A program made the position numbers and the translations under genes. The notes below the pieces were generated by a model. It was not told the DNA's origin, made no database searches, and worked only from the letters and a program-made list of their open reading frames with translations. Positions 7,449-14,078 of a DNA stretch of 14,354 bases are shown here, piece after piece (position 1 is the stretch's first letter; every line of letters begins with the position of its first letter). The DNA comes from HGM11788 sp964654945 (GTDB lineage Bacteria > Bacillota > Clostridia > Lachnospirales > CAG-274): the NCBI GenBank assembly GCA_964654945.1, contig CAZZLN010000048.1:1-14354 (forward strand), read 5' to 3'.

Positions 7449-8015
7449 ATGATTTCTGCCGGTGAATTTAGAAACGGTGTTACTATGGAATACGAGGGAA
7501 ATATTTATCAAATCCTTGAATTTCAGCATGTTAAGCCCGGTAAGGGCGCTGCTTTTGTAAGAACTAAGTTAAAAAATCTTATTTCAGGTGCTGTAGTTGA
7601 AAAGACTTTCAGACCTACTGAAAAGATGCCAAAGGCACATATTGAAAGAAAAGATATGACTTATCTTTATAATGATGGTGAGTTATATAACTTTATGGAT
7701 GTTGAAACTTATGACCAGATTGCTGTTTCAGCATCAGAAGTTGGCGATACATTAAAGTTTGTTAAAGAAAATGAAGTGGTTAAGGTGCTTAGCTATCAGG
7801 GCAATGTGTTTGGTATTGAGCCTCCGTTATTTGTTGAGCTTGAAGTTACCGAAACTGAGCCGGGCTTCAAGGGAGATACTGCTACAGGTGCTACAAAGCC
7901 TGCTACTGTTGAAACAGGTGCTCAGGTTAATGTGCCATTATTCATCAGTGAGGGTGAAATCGTTAAGATTGACACAAGAACAGGTGAATATTTAGGCAGA
8001 GTAAATGAAAAATAA
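7449..8015 (+). CDS. efp: translation elongation factor P
   Basis: EF-P binds between the P and E sites of stalled ribosomes and restores peptide bond formation at consecutive prolines. The 188-aa length is typical. The N-terminal domain loop is HVKPGKGAAF, with the lysine that is modified in many bacteria at position 32. The C-terminal domain carries the EF-P signature K-P-A-x4-G-x-x-V-x-V-P-x-F-I (150-165). A lysine at the loop tip means the EarP rhamnosylation route (which needs arginine) does not apply; the modification enzyme is not in this window. AAGGAGG (7435-7441), 7 nt before the ATG, fixes the start. The gene has its own promoter and terminator. In many Firmicutes efp lies near accB/accC or a pepP gene; here it does not. 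Confidence 0.97.
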   Translation: MISAGEFRNGVTMEYEGNIYQILEFQHVKPGKGAAFVRTKLKNLISGAVVEKTFRPTEKMPKAHIERKDMTYLYNDGELYNFMDVETYDQIAVSASEVGDTLKFVKENEVVKVLSYQGNVFGIEPPLFVELEVTETEPGFKGDTATGATKPATVETGAQVNVPLFISEGEIVKIDTRTGEYLGRVNEK

Positions 8016-8024
8016 TTTATTTTC

Positions 8025-8051
8025 AGAACAGCCTTTACGGCTGTTCTTTTT
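8025..8051 (+). terminator. rho-independent terminator of efp
   Basis: AGAACAGCC (8025-8033) pairs with GGCTGTTCT (8039-8047) around a 5-nt loop, followed by T's to 8051. It begins 10 nt after the efp stop codon. Confidence 0.92.
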
Positions 8052-8092
8052 ATGCTTCATAACTTCTTAATAAATGCTTAATGAATACTTTA

Positions 8093-8121
8093 TTGTTATT
8101 TTGATTTTTAAGTGTTATACT
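8093..8121 (+). promoter_or_regulatory. promoter of the predicted small RNA
   Basis: TTGTTA (8093-8098), a 17-nt spacer and TATACT (8116-8121), with the extended -10 TG at 8113-8114. It lies after the efp terminator and no coding frame follows, so it should drive a non-coding transcript beginning near 8128. Confidence 0.65.
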
Positions 8122-8127
8122 GTATAC

Positions 8128-8313
8128 ATAAATAGGTTAGATATAGGAACCGATTACTCCTTTTACATAAAATATATAAGAATTTTGTTTACCCTTTTTA
8201 ATTCTTACACTTAAATATTAAATCGATTTTCCCCTTTTAAGATTTAGTTTTTCAATGGTTCCTATTCCTATAAATAGTGTGGAGCTATTGCATAAAAGTA
8301 ATAGCTCCTTTTT
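8128..8313 (+). ncRNA. predicted stand-alone structured RNA, about 185 nt (6S-like size; identity unproven)
   Basis: The segment has an extended -10 promoter in front and a strong terminator at the end, and contains no open frame with an RBS. The ends pair: ATAGG (8132-8136) with CCTAT (8267-8271), and ATAGGAACC (8143-8151) with GGTTCCTAT (8257-8265). Inside are two hairpins, TAAGAATT/AATTCTTA (8177-8184, 8200-8207) and TAAATC/GATTTA (8219-8224, 8241-8246). This gives a closing stem, an open A/T-rich centre with a small 3'-side hairpin and an apical stem, which recalls 6S RNA, the RNA polymerase-binding regulator of 180-200 nt. I cannot confirm 6S by primary sequence. Alternatives are a novel small RNA or an attenuated leader of the HD gene. 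Confidence 0.5.
8281..8313 (+). terminator. terminator of the small RNA
   Basis: GGAGCTATT (8281-8289) pairs with AATAGCTCC (8300-8308), extendable by a G-T and a C-G pair, followed by TTTTT (8309-8313). Confidence 0.9.
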
Positions 8314-8314
8314 C

Positions 8315-8383
8315 ATATATAAGTTTAAAAATTTTCAATAATTACCATTGATATTTTGATTTTAAAGTAGTAAACTTATATAT
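8315..8383 (+). repeat. inverted repeat spanning the HD-gene promoter region
   Basis: ATATATAAGTTTA (8315-8327) and TAAACTTATATAT (8371-8383) are perfect 13-bp inverted arms. Between them TCAAT/ATTGA (8335-8339, 8347-8351) forms an inner stem. The arms contain the candidate -10 box of the next gene. They also share bases 8379-8383 with the following hairpin, so the two cannot form together. Confidence 0.55.
8348..8376 (+). promoter_or_regulatory. candidate promoter of the HD-domain gene
   Basis: TTGATA (8348-8353), 17 nt, TAAACT (8371-8376). An overlapping alternative is TTGATT (8356-8361), 17 nt, TATATA (8379-8384). Either would start transcription within or at the foot of the hairpin at 8379-8436. 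Confidence 0.45.
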
Positions 8384-8436
8384 AACTACCGCAAAAATCG
8401 AAAGCAAGCTTTCATTTTCTTCGGTTAAGTTATATA
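8379..8436 (+). promoter_or_regulatory. long hairpin just upstream of the HD-domain gene
   Basis: TATATAACT (8379-8387) pairs with AGTTATATA (8428-8436), ACCG (8388-8391) with CGGT (8422-8425), AAAAT (8394-8398) with ATTTT (8414-8418), and GAAAGC (8400-8405) with GCTTTC (8408-8413), closed by an AA turn. No T-run follows, so it is not a standard terminator. It ends 10 nt before the Shine-Dalgarno sequence and could affect message stability or translation. Confidence 0.6.
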
Positions 8437-8458
8437 AACAATTTATGGGGGATTTAAA

Positions 8459-8977
8459 ATGCTGAAAAAAGCTATAGGTTCAAGAGTCAATCTTAATGAT
8501 ATAACAAATCCAAACACAATGGAATTCAGATTATATATAAACGATTTGTTGGAAAATAAAAGTGTTTTAAGGCTTGATGATTATGAACAGCATATAAATA
8601 CTTCAAGACTGCAGCATTCTTTTAATGTTTCCTATTACAGCTACAAAATTGCAAAGCTTATAGGTGCCGATGCAAGACTTGCAGCCAGGGCAGGACTTCT
8701 CCACGATTTATACTGGTATGACTGGCATTATAAAAAGACACCTGAAAACCACGCTTTTTTTCATCCAAAGCTTGCTCTTAAAAACGCAGAAAAAATTACA
8801 AATCTGACTAAGCAGGAGCAGGACGCAATTTTAAAGCATATGTGGCCTCTGTCAAAGGGTATGCCTAAATATAAAGAAAGCTATGCAGTTACAATTGCCG
8901 ATAAATATGCGGCAACCTTGGAGGTTATAAAACAAAGAAGCGTTAATTGCTATAAAAAAATAAAAGAGGTAATATAA
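8459..8977 (+). CDS. HD-domain protein, predicted metal-dependent phosphohydrolase
   Basis: This 172-aa cytosolic protein has the HD-superfamily metal ligands in order: H53 (SRLQHSFNV), H82-D83 (GLLHDLYWYDWH), a further histidine at H127 (ILKHMWP) and D148 (IADKY). Proteins of this kind hydrolyse phosphate esters, often on nucleotides; the substrate here cannot be read from sequence. The HD core covers nearly the whole length, with no fused RelA, GGDEF or tRNA-processing domain. GGGGGA (8447-8452) lies 6 nt before the ATG. It is a single gene, with palindromic DNA upstream and a terminator directly after. Confidence 0.85.
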   Translation: MLKKAIGSRVNLNDITNPNTMEFRLYINDLLENKSVLRLDDYEQHINTSRLQHSFNVSYYSYKIAKLIGADARLAARAGLLHDLYWYDWHYKKTPENHAFFHPKLALKNAEKITNLTKQEQDAILKHMWPLSKGMPKYKESYAVTIADKYAATLEVIKQRSVNCYKKIKEVI

Positions 8978-8981
8978 AATT

Positions 8982-9008
8982 GGGCGGTCGAAAAGACGCC
9001 CTGTTTTT
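8982..9008. terminator. terminator between the HD gene and the convergent small gene
   Basis: GGGCG (8982-8986) plus TC pairs with GA plus CGCCC (8997-9001), with one bulged G and a GAAAA loop. TTTTT at 9004-9008 serves the plus strand and overlaps the stop codon of the minus-strand gene. Termination in the minus direction is weaker (AATTTTATATT). Confidence 0.8.
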
Positions 9009-9189
9009 ATATTTGTTTATTTACTGTTTCATATTCATTGTCATAATGAAAATAAGGACAGGCATATTTGCTAAAGCTATAATATCTTGACATTTCGTCT
9101 TCATCTATATTTATTTCACAAATCTGTTCTTCAATTTCATCATCATATACATAGTGAGAACAAAGCTCACAGCAGTTCATATTTGACAT
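9007..9189 (-). CDS. small cysteine-containing protein, DUF6472-like
   Basis: A 60-aa acidic protein with cysteines at 6, 7, 10, 24 and 44 (CCELC, QICEIN, YACPYF), a pattern that could hold a zinc ion. The block INIDEDEMSRYYS and the ending CPYF-x2-DNEYETVNKQ match, from memory, a short conserved family of Clostridia (DUF6472) with unknown role. GAGGTGG (minus strand of 9194-9200) supports the ATG at 9189; M4 is a less likely start. It has its own promoter (9220-9248) and no operon partner. The high acidity and near-complete domain make a chance frame unlikely. Confidence 0.75.
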   Translation of the reverse strand: MSNMNCCELCSHYVYDDEIEEQICEINIDEDEMSRYYSFSKYACPYFHYDNEYETVNKQI

Positions 9190-9219
9190 AAATCCACCTC
9201 ACATATGATATTTTGTAAA

Positions 9220-9248
9220 ATTATAGCATAAAATATTATACTTTTCTA
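9220..9248 (-). promoter_or_regulatory. promoter of the small DUF6472-like gene
   Basis: On the minus strand, TAGAAA (9248-9243), 17 nt, TATAAT (9225-9220), with the extended -10 TG at 9228-9227. The leader would be about 24 nt. Confidence 0.65.
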
Positions 9249-9254
9249 CATTTC

Positions 9255-9283
9255 TTGACGTAATTTAAGAAATATTGTATAAT
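9255..9283 (+). promoter_or_regulatory. promoter of the C39 peptidase operon
   Basis: TTGACG (9255-9260), 17 nt, TATAAT (9278-9283), a near-consensus sigma-A promoter. Its -35 box is only 6 bp from the -35 of the divergent promoter at 9220-9248. The predicted leader is about 80 nt and contains a short upstream frame. Confidence 0.85.
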
Positions 9284-9316
9284 TATATAAATTCTAATTA
9301 CATTAATGAGGATAAA

Positions 9317-9364
9317 ATGCTTGAATTTTCAGGGAGGATTTGTTCACATATAAACAAAAGGTGA
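9317..9364 (+). CDS. possible 15-codon upstream leader peptide
   Basis: An ATG at 9317 encodes MLEFSGRICSHINKR and stops at 9362-9364. GAGGA (9308-9312) lies 4 nt upstream. The stop codon overlaps the Shine-Dalgarno sequence (AAAGGTGA) of the peptidase gene, whose ATG is 4 nt further on, an arrangement compatible with translational coupling. No amino-acid run suggests classic attenuation. It may be chance. Confidence 0.3.
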   Translation: MLEFSGRICSHINKR

Positions 9365-9368
9365 TATT

Positions 9369-10262
9369 ATGAATAAAAATAAATTTATATTTACAATAAT
9401 AACTGTATTTCTGTGTTCGGTTTTATTTTGTCAGAATATTTTTTCAAACACAACAGTAAATAACAGCTTAGGCATTTTGTCTATATTTGAGGATATTGCC
9501 GATAAAAACGGAGGCTCTGTTGATTACGGCAATTACAATGAGGCACTTGCGGCAGCTTATTTAAAGGCAGTTTATAATAAAAATGCGTCAGAGCTTTCAA
9601 AAGAAGAAATTGAAAAGGAATTTAACAATGTTTTTGAAAACAAAAACGGCAGCTTTGCAACTAAGCCTATAAGTGAAATTCTTGAAAACACTAATATTGA
9701 CAGAGAGCTAAAGAACAAATTTGACCATAATTATTATGGTGAAATAAGCACTCTTGCAGCAATAAAAAGCAATGGATTTTATATTTCACAAAACAACAGC
9801 AGATTTTATGATATTGAATATAGTGCAAGCAATATGCACGTTCATGGCTGTGGTCCTATTTCTCTTACAATGGCGCTTAATATGCTTTCAAAAAAGGCTC
9901 AGTATAAAGCGGAGGATCTTGCACAATGGGCAAAGGATAATGGATATATGGATTCAAATGCAGGCACCGCATGGACATTTATTAATGATTTTGCAGAAGA
10001 AAAGGGCTTTAATGTTGAGCAGACTGCAATTGGGGGTACAGATGATTTTGGAAAATATTTTTCAGAAGGTGCAGTAATACTGACCTGTATGAAAAATGGC
10101 GTATTTACTGATGACGGACATTTTATAGTGCTTTCAGGTCTTGATTCCCAAAATAATATTCAGGTGGTTGACCCTATAAGCATTTACAGAACAAATAAAA
10201 ACTGGTCTGCAGAACAGATAATTAAAGAAAGCAAGGGTACATTCTGGATTATAAAGAGGTAG
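9369..10262 (+). CDS. secreted or membrane-anchored C39-type cysteine peptidase
   Basis: This 297-aa protein starts with a signal sequence or membrane anchor (residues 5-25). A cysteine at 21 is not a lipobox because phenylalanine precedes it. A mostly helical pre-domain (about 50-120) follows. The C-terminal half is a papain-like C39 (C39_2) peptidase: catalytic Cys161 in HVHGCGPISLTMALNML, His251 in DDGHFIVLSGL and Asp268 in QVVDP. All three are present, so it is probably active outside the cell. No ABC-transporter domain is fused, unlike bacteriocin-exporting C39 proteins, so the substrate is unknown. The next gene starts 3 nt after its stop, with its RBS inside the last codons, so the two are co-translated. 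Confidence 0.85.
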   Translation: MNKNKFIFTIITVFLCSVLFCQNIFSNTTVNNSLGILSIFEDIADKNGGSVDYGNYNEALAAAYLKAVYNKNASELSKEEIEKEFNNVFENKNGSFATKPISEILENTNIDRELKNKFDHNYYGEISTLAAIKSNGFYISQNNSRFYDIEYSASNMHVHGCGPISLTMALNMLSKKAQYKAEDLAQWAKDNGYMDSNAGTAWTFINDFAEEKGFNVEQTAIGGTDDFGKYFSEGAVILTCMKNGVFTDDGHFIVLSGLDSQNNIQVVDPISIYRTNKNWSAEQIIKESKGTFWIIKR

Positions 10263-10265
10263 CTT

Positions 10266-11207
10266 ATGAAAAGGTTTACATTTTTCTTAGTAATATTAAT
10301 AGCCATAATAGCAGTTTTGTTTTTTGGACTTATAAAAAACAAAATTATTAATAAACCAAGTCAGACAAATGAAGAACAGGGATATATTATATCAGAGTCA
10401 AAAGGGCAGAGCTTTAGTCTTTTGCAGAAAGATGATGCTGAATTTGAGCTTAAAGGACAGATTTCAGACGGCACTCATAACAGGGTTATTGTAAGAGTTG
10501 TTGATGGCGGAGATACCTCAAAGGTTCTTTCTTCTGAAACCTTAAAAATAAACACAGAGCCTTTTTCTTACAATATTAATATGCCTGATGACAGAAATTC
10601 AGTATATATAAATATTTATTATAAAGATGAAAAAGAGCTTGCAGTGTCAATGAATGCAATAAAGCTTCAAAATGATGACGGAAAATGGACCCTCGCACAA
10701 AACTCAAATACTGAAGAAAACAATAAAATTCTCGGACAGGGCAATCCAAATGATTTTGTATATTCAAAAGGTGAGTATAAAAATATACCACAAGAGGTTC
10801 TTACATTAAGCGACACCATCACAAAGGCTCATACAGATAACTATGACAAGGCTTATGCAGTTTATTTGTGGCTTTGCGAGCATATTTTTGTGACAGAAAA
10901 TGCAGAGGATAAATCTCTTGAATATGTTTTTAATACAAGAATTGCAGATAATGAAAGCTATGTCAATTATTTTGCCGCACTTTTAAGAGCACAGGATATT
11001 CCTTGCACAATTGTGGAATGTGACGGCTATTATTTTAATGAAATTTATGTAAAAAATAAATGGATTAATGTTCAGACAGACAGAGATACGTTCAACAAAT
11101 ACATTGACGGACAGTATATTTATGACAGAAAAAATCTTTATACCCATTTTGGAGTGCCAAACAACATAATTTCTGTTAATTATATTGTGAAAAGTCACAA
11201 AAAATGA
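10266..11207 (+). CDS. membrane-anchored transglutaminase-like protein with lost catalytic triad
   Basis: A 313-aa protein. Residues 5-24 form an N-terminal membrane anchor, about 50-135 look like a beta-rich domain, and 190-275 match a transglutaminase-like (papain-fold) core: KAYAVYLWLCEHI, then SYVNYFAALLRAQDIPC, then FNEIYV-x3-KWINV. In active members the nucleophile sits in G-x-C-x-G-Y, histidine in H-A-W-N-E and aspartate in W-x-x-V-D. Here those positions read N229 (DNESY), Y255 (GYYFNE) and Q270 (WINVQT), so the enzyme is probably inactive and may serve as a binding or scaffold protein. AAAGAGG (10253-10259) lies inside the C39 gene. No clear terminator follows. The family call is by motif alignment only. 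Confidence 0.7.
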   Translation: MKRFTFFLVILIAIIAVLFFGLIKNKIINKPSQTNEEQGYIISESKGQSFSLLQKDDAEFELKGQISDGTHNRVIVRVVDGGDTSKVLSSETLKINTEPFSYNINMPDDRNSVYINIYYKDEKELAVSMNAIKLQNDDGKWTLAQNSNTEENNKILGQGNPNDFVYSKGEYKNIPQEVLTLSDTITKAHTDNYDKAYAVYLWLCEHIFVTENAEDKSLEYVFNTRIADNESYVNYFAALLRAQDIPCTIVECDGYYFNEIYVKNKWINVQTDRDTFNKYIDGQYIYDRKNLYTHFGVPNNIISVNYIVKSHKK

Positions 11208-11226
11208 TAAAAAGGTCTTATAACAA

Positions 11227-11255
11227 TTGACAATTTGATAAGTATATTTTAAAAT
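11227..11255 (+). promoter_or_regulatory. promoter of the ABC importer operon
   Basis: TTGACA (11227-11232), 17 nt, TAAAAT (11250-11255): consensus -35 and a good -10. The leader is about 35 nt, too short for a riboswitch or T-box. Confidence 0.85.
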
Positions 11256-11296
11256 AAAAGTATATATAATCAAAGAATAAATGGAGGTTTTTATTA

Positions 11297-12295
11297 ATGA
11301 AAAAATTTTTATCAATTTTGACAATGGCTGCCATGTCATTATCGTTATTAGCAGGCTGCGGTGATGCAGCTTCAGACGGTGCAGCTTCCGGTGAAACAAA
11401 AAATATCGGTATTATTCAGTATACTGCTCATCCTGCACTTGATGCAGCAAGAGATGGATTTATTGCACAGCTTGAAGAAGCAGGCTATAAAGATGGCGAA
11501 AACTGTACTATTGATATTCAGAATGCACAGGCTGACCAGTCTAATTTAAAAACTATTTCTCAAAAATTTGTAAATGACGGCAAGGATCTTATATTTGCAA
11601 TTGCAACTCCTGCTGCACAGTCTGTAGCCGCTGAAACAAAGGATATTCCTATTCTTGTATCTGCTGTTACCGATCCTGCCGCATCAGGTCTTGCAGAGAG
11701 CAATGAAGTCCCTAACACTAATGTATCAGGCACTTCTGATTTAACTCCTGTTAAGGAACAGATTGATTTATTAAAGCAAATTCTCCCTGAAGCAAAGAAG
11801 ATTGCAATTATGTATTGCTCAGGTGAGCAAAATTCAGTTATTCAGGCAGAAATGGCAAAGGAAGCTGCTGAAGAAGTGGGACTTGAAACAGAAGAATTAA
11901 CAGTAAGCAATACAAATGACGTAGCTCAGGTTACAGAATCAGCTGTAGGCAAATTTGATGCAATTTATATTCCTACTGATAATATTCTTGCATCTTCAAT
12001 GCCTCTTGTATCAAGCATTACTAATCCAAAGAAATTGCCTTTAATTGTTGGCGAACAGGGTATGGTTGAAGGAGGCGGCTTAGCTTCTGTTGCTGTTGAC
12101 TATACAGAACTTGGAAAGCTTACAGGCACAATGGCTGTTGATATATTCAATGGTGCTGATATTAAAACAATGCCAATTCAGTATGCTCCAAATCCTCAGC
12201 TTATTATAAATGAAACTGCTGCAGCCGAACTTGGCATAACTATTCCTGATGAAGTTAAATCAAGTGCTGAAGTTGTAAATACTGTAACAGAATAA
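11297..12295 (+). CDS. ABC importer substrate-binding lipoprotein, TrpX-type
   Basis: A 332-aa type I-fold binding protein of the ABC_sub_bind (PF04392) family. The signal peptide ends in the lipobox LLAGC with Cys21 lipidated. The core begins NIGIIQYTAHPALDAARDGF (37-56), which is typical, and continues with ATPAAQSVA, VSAVTDPAASGL and a C-terminal INETAAAELGITIPDEV. Members in streptococci and clostridia bind tryptophan, tyrosine or phenylalanine; here the substrate is inferred, as no tryptophan gene is nearby. GGAGG (11283-11287) lies 9 nt before the ATG. It is followed by an internal terminator, then the permease and ATPase genes. Confidence 0.9.
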   Translation: MKKFLSILTMAAMSLSLLAGCGDAASDGAASGETKNIGIIQYTAHPALDAARDGFIAQLEEAGYKDGENCTIDIQNAQADQSNLKTISQKFVNDGKDLIFAIATPAAQSVAAETKDIPILVSAVTDPAASGLAESNEVPNTNVSGTSDLTPVKEQIDLLKQILPEAKKIAIMYCSGEQNSVIQAEMAKEAAEEVGLETEELTVSNTNDVAQVTESAVGKFDAIYIPTDNILASSMPLVSSITNPKKLPLIVGEQGMVEGGGLASVAVDYTELGKLTGTMAVDIFNGADIKTMPIQYAPNPQLIINETAAAELGITIPDEVKSSAEVVNTVTE

Positions 12296-12310
12296 TCTTA
12301 GTAATAAAGC

Positions 12311-12341
12311 TAAAGGCGGCTTTTATGCCGCCTTTATTTTT
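12311..12341 (+). terminator. intra-operon terminator between binding protein and permease
   Basis: TAAAGGCGGC (12311-12320) pairs perfectly with GCCGCCTTTA (12327-12336), 6-nt loop, then TTTTT (12337-12341). It probably ends most transcripts after the binding protein and lets a fraction read on, since no promoter is visible before the permease start at 12362. Confidence 0.9.
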
Positions 12342-12361
12342 AAGCAGTAAGGAGATAACAG

Positions 12362-13291
12362 ATGAACGTAATTATTGGTGCCGTTGCTCAGGGCTTGCTT
12401 TGGGCAGTAATGGCAATTGGTGTATATATTACATATAGGGTGCTTGATATTGCAGATTTAACTGCTGAGGGAGCATTTACCCTTGGAGGCGGTACTGCCT
12501 GTGTGCTTATTGCAAACGGGTTTAATCCTTTTGCAGCTACTGCCATAGCCTTTATTGCAGGTCTTATTGCAGGTCTTGTAACAGGCATTCTGCATACAAA
12601 ATTTAAAATTCCTGCTCTTTTGTCAGGTATTCTTACAATGACTGCTCTCTGGTCCATTAACCTTAGAGTTATGGGTAAATCAAACATTCCTCTTCTAAAA
12701 GAAAAAACCATAATTTCTATGCTTGAAAGCTTTCTTTCAGGCTTAGGAGCTCCTCCATCAATGACAAAGAGCTATGCAGCTATTGTTGCAGGTGTTATTC
12801 TCACTGCTGCTGTTGTAGTAATTTTATGGTGGTTTTTTAAGACAGAGTTTGGCTATGCCCTCAGAGCTACAGGAAATAATCAAAATATGATTAGAGCAAA
12901 TGGTGTAAACACAAATAAAGCCATTATTATAGGCGTTATGCTTGGAAACGGCTTAATTGCACTTTCAGCAGCTCTTGTTGCACAATATGACTGTTTTGCT
13001 GATATTTCAAAGGGTGTAGGAACAATTGTTATTGGTCTTGCATCTGTTATTATTGGTGAGGTTGTATTTGGTCATAGAACCATATTGCGTTCACTTATTG
13101 CAGTTGCATTAGGCTCTGTGCTTTACAGAATAATTATTGCTGTTGTATTGCAGCTTGGCTTAAAGACAGACGATATGAAGCTTATAAGCTCAATACTTCT
13201 TATTATTGCTCTCTGCTTCCCATCAATCAGAAATATTTGTGTCAATAATCTGAAAAATTCAGTTAAAAAGGGAGGTAGCGAAAATGCTTAA
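12362..13291 (+). CDS. ABC importer permease, TrpY-type
   Basis: A 309-aa integral membrane protein of the LivH/RbsC-like BPD_transp_2 family, with about eight to nine hydrophobic segments starting at residue 5. Recognisable family blocks are YRVLDIADLTAEGAFTLGG (25-43), the cytoplasmic coupling segment TEFGYALRATGNN...ANGVNTNKA (160-186) and GLASVIIGEVVFG (227-239). It forms the channel for the solute delivered by the upstream lipoprotein. AAGGAG (12349-12354) sits 7 nt upstream. Its stop codon overlaps the start of the ATPase gene by 8 nt, so the two are translationally coupled. The order binding protein, permease, ATPase is the usual one for this transporter. Confidence 0.92.
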   Translation: MNVIIGAVAQGLLWAVMAIGVYITYRVLDIADLTAEGAFTLGGGTACVLIANGFNPFAATAIAFIAGLIAGLVTGILHTKFKIPALLSGILTMTALWSINLRVMGKSNIPLLKEKTIISMLESFLSGLGAPPSMTKSYAAIVAGVILTAAVVVILWWFFKTEFGYALRATGNNQNMIRANGVNTNKAIIIGVMLGNGLIALSAALVAQYDCFADISKGVGTIVIGLASVIIGEVVFGHRTILRSLIAVALGSVLYRIIIAVVLQLGLKTDDMKLISSILLIIALCFPSIRNICVNNLKNSVKKGGSENA

Positions 13292-14078
13292 TCTTACTGA
13301 CATACATCAGAAATTTGAAATAGGAACAATTAATGAAAAATATGTTTTAAAGGGTATTAATCTGGATATTAAAGAGGGAGATTTTGTCACTGTTATAGGA
13401 GGTAATGGTGCAGGAAAATCAACTCTTTTAAATGCCATTACAGGCACAAACACAATTACGGCAGGAAACATTGTTATTGACGGACATGATATTACAAAAA
13501 TGCCTGAGCATAAAAGAGCCAGATACATAGGACGGGTTTTTCAGGAACCGAGAATGGGTACTGCTTCTGATATGACTATTGAAGAAAATCTTGCCATAGC
13601 CTATAGACGAGGAAAGCCAAGAACTCTTAAATTTGGCATTACTCATAAAGAAAGAGAATATTTTAAAGAAATTCTTGCATCTCTTGGACTTGGACTTGAA
13701 ACACGATTAAAAGACAATACAAGATTTCTTTCAGGCGGTCAGCGTCAGGCAATTACTTTGCTTATGGCAAGCTTTCACAATCCAAAGCTTCTTCTTTTAG
13801 ATGAGCATACTGCTGCTCTTGACCCAAAGACTGCTGCAAAGGTTTTAGAGCTTACAGTTGATATTGTGGAAAAAAATCACCTGACAGCTATGATGGTTAC
13901 TCATAATATGAAAGATGCTTTAAGAATAGGCAATAGACTTATTATGCTTCATAAAGGCAACGTAATACTTGATATAGAAGCAGAGGAAAAGAAAAAGCTT
14001 CAGGTTTCAGACCTTCTTGCTATGTTTGAAAAGGCAAGCGGAGAAGAAATGAGCAGTGACAGAATGCTGCTTAATTAA
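13284..14078 (+). CDS. ABC importer ATP-binding protein, TrpZ-type
   Basis: A 264-aa cytosolic ATPase that powers the importer. All nucleotide-binding motifs are intact: Walker A GGNGAGKST (39-47), Q-loop Q87 (RVFQEPRMG), ABC signature LSGGQRQ (149-155), Walker B LLLLDE (169-174), D-loop AALDPKT (177-183) and switch H207 (MMVTHN). The variant DEHT after Walker B instead of the common DEPT fits my memory of this transporter group. GGGAGG ends 8 nt before the ATG, within the permease gene. Confidence 0.95.
   Translation: MLNLTDIHQKFEIGTINEKYVLKGINLDIKEGDFVTVIGGNGAGKSTLLNAITGTNTITAGNIVIDGHDITKMPEHKRARYIGRVFQEPRMGTASDMTIEENLAIAYRRGKPRTLKFGITHKEREYFKEILASLGLGLETRLKDNTRFLSGGQRQAITLLMASFHNPKLLLLDEHTAALDPKTAAKVLELTVDIVEKNHLTAMMVTHNMKDALRIGNRLIMLHKGNVILDIEAEEKKKLQVSDLLAMFEKASGEEMSSDRMLLN

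Noticed and set aside
8128..8313. T-box or metabolite riboswitch controlling the HD gene
   Set aside because: I see no T-box AGGGTGG-type core and no known riboswitch core. The gene lies about 145 nt past the terminator and has its own candidate promoter.
9369..9440. Lipoprotein signal in the C39 peptidase (Cys21)
   Set aside because: The residue before the cysteine is phenylalanine, which does not fit a lipobox.
10983..11399. Minus-strand 138-codon frame across the transglutaminase-like and binding-protein genes
   Set aside because: It is a low-complexity antisense frame covering two well-supported genes and a consensus promoter.
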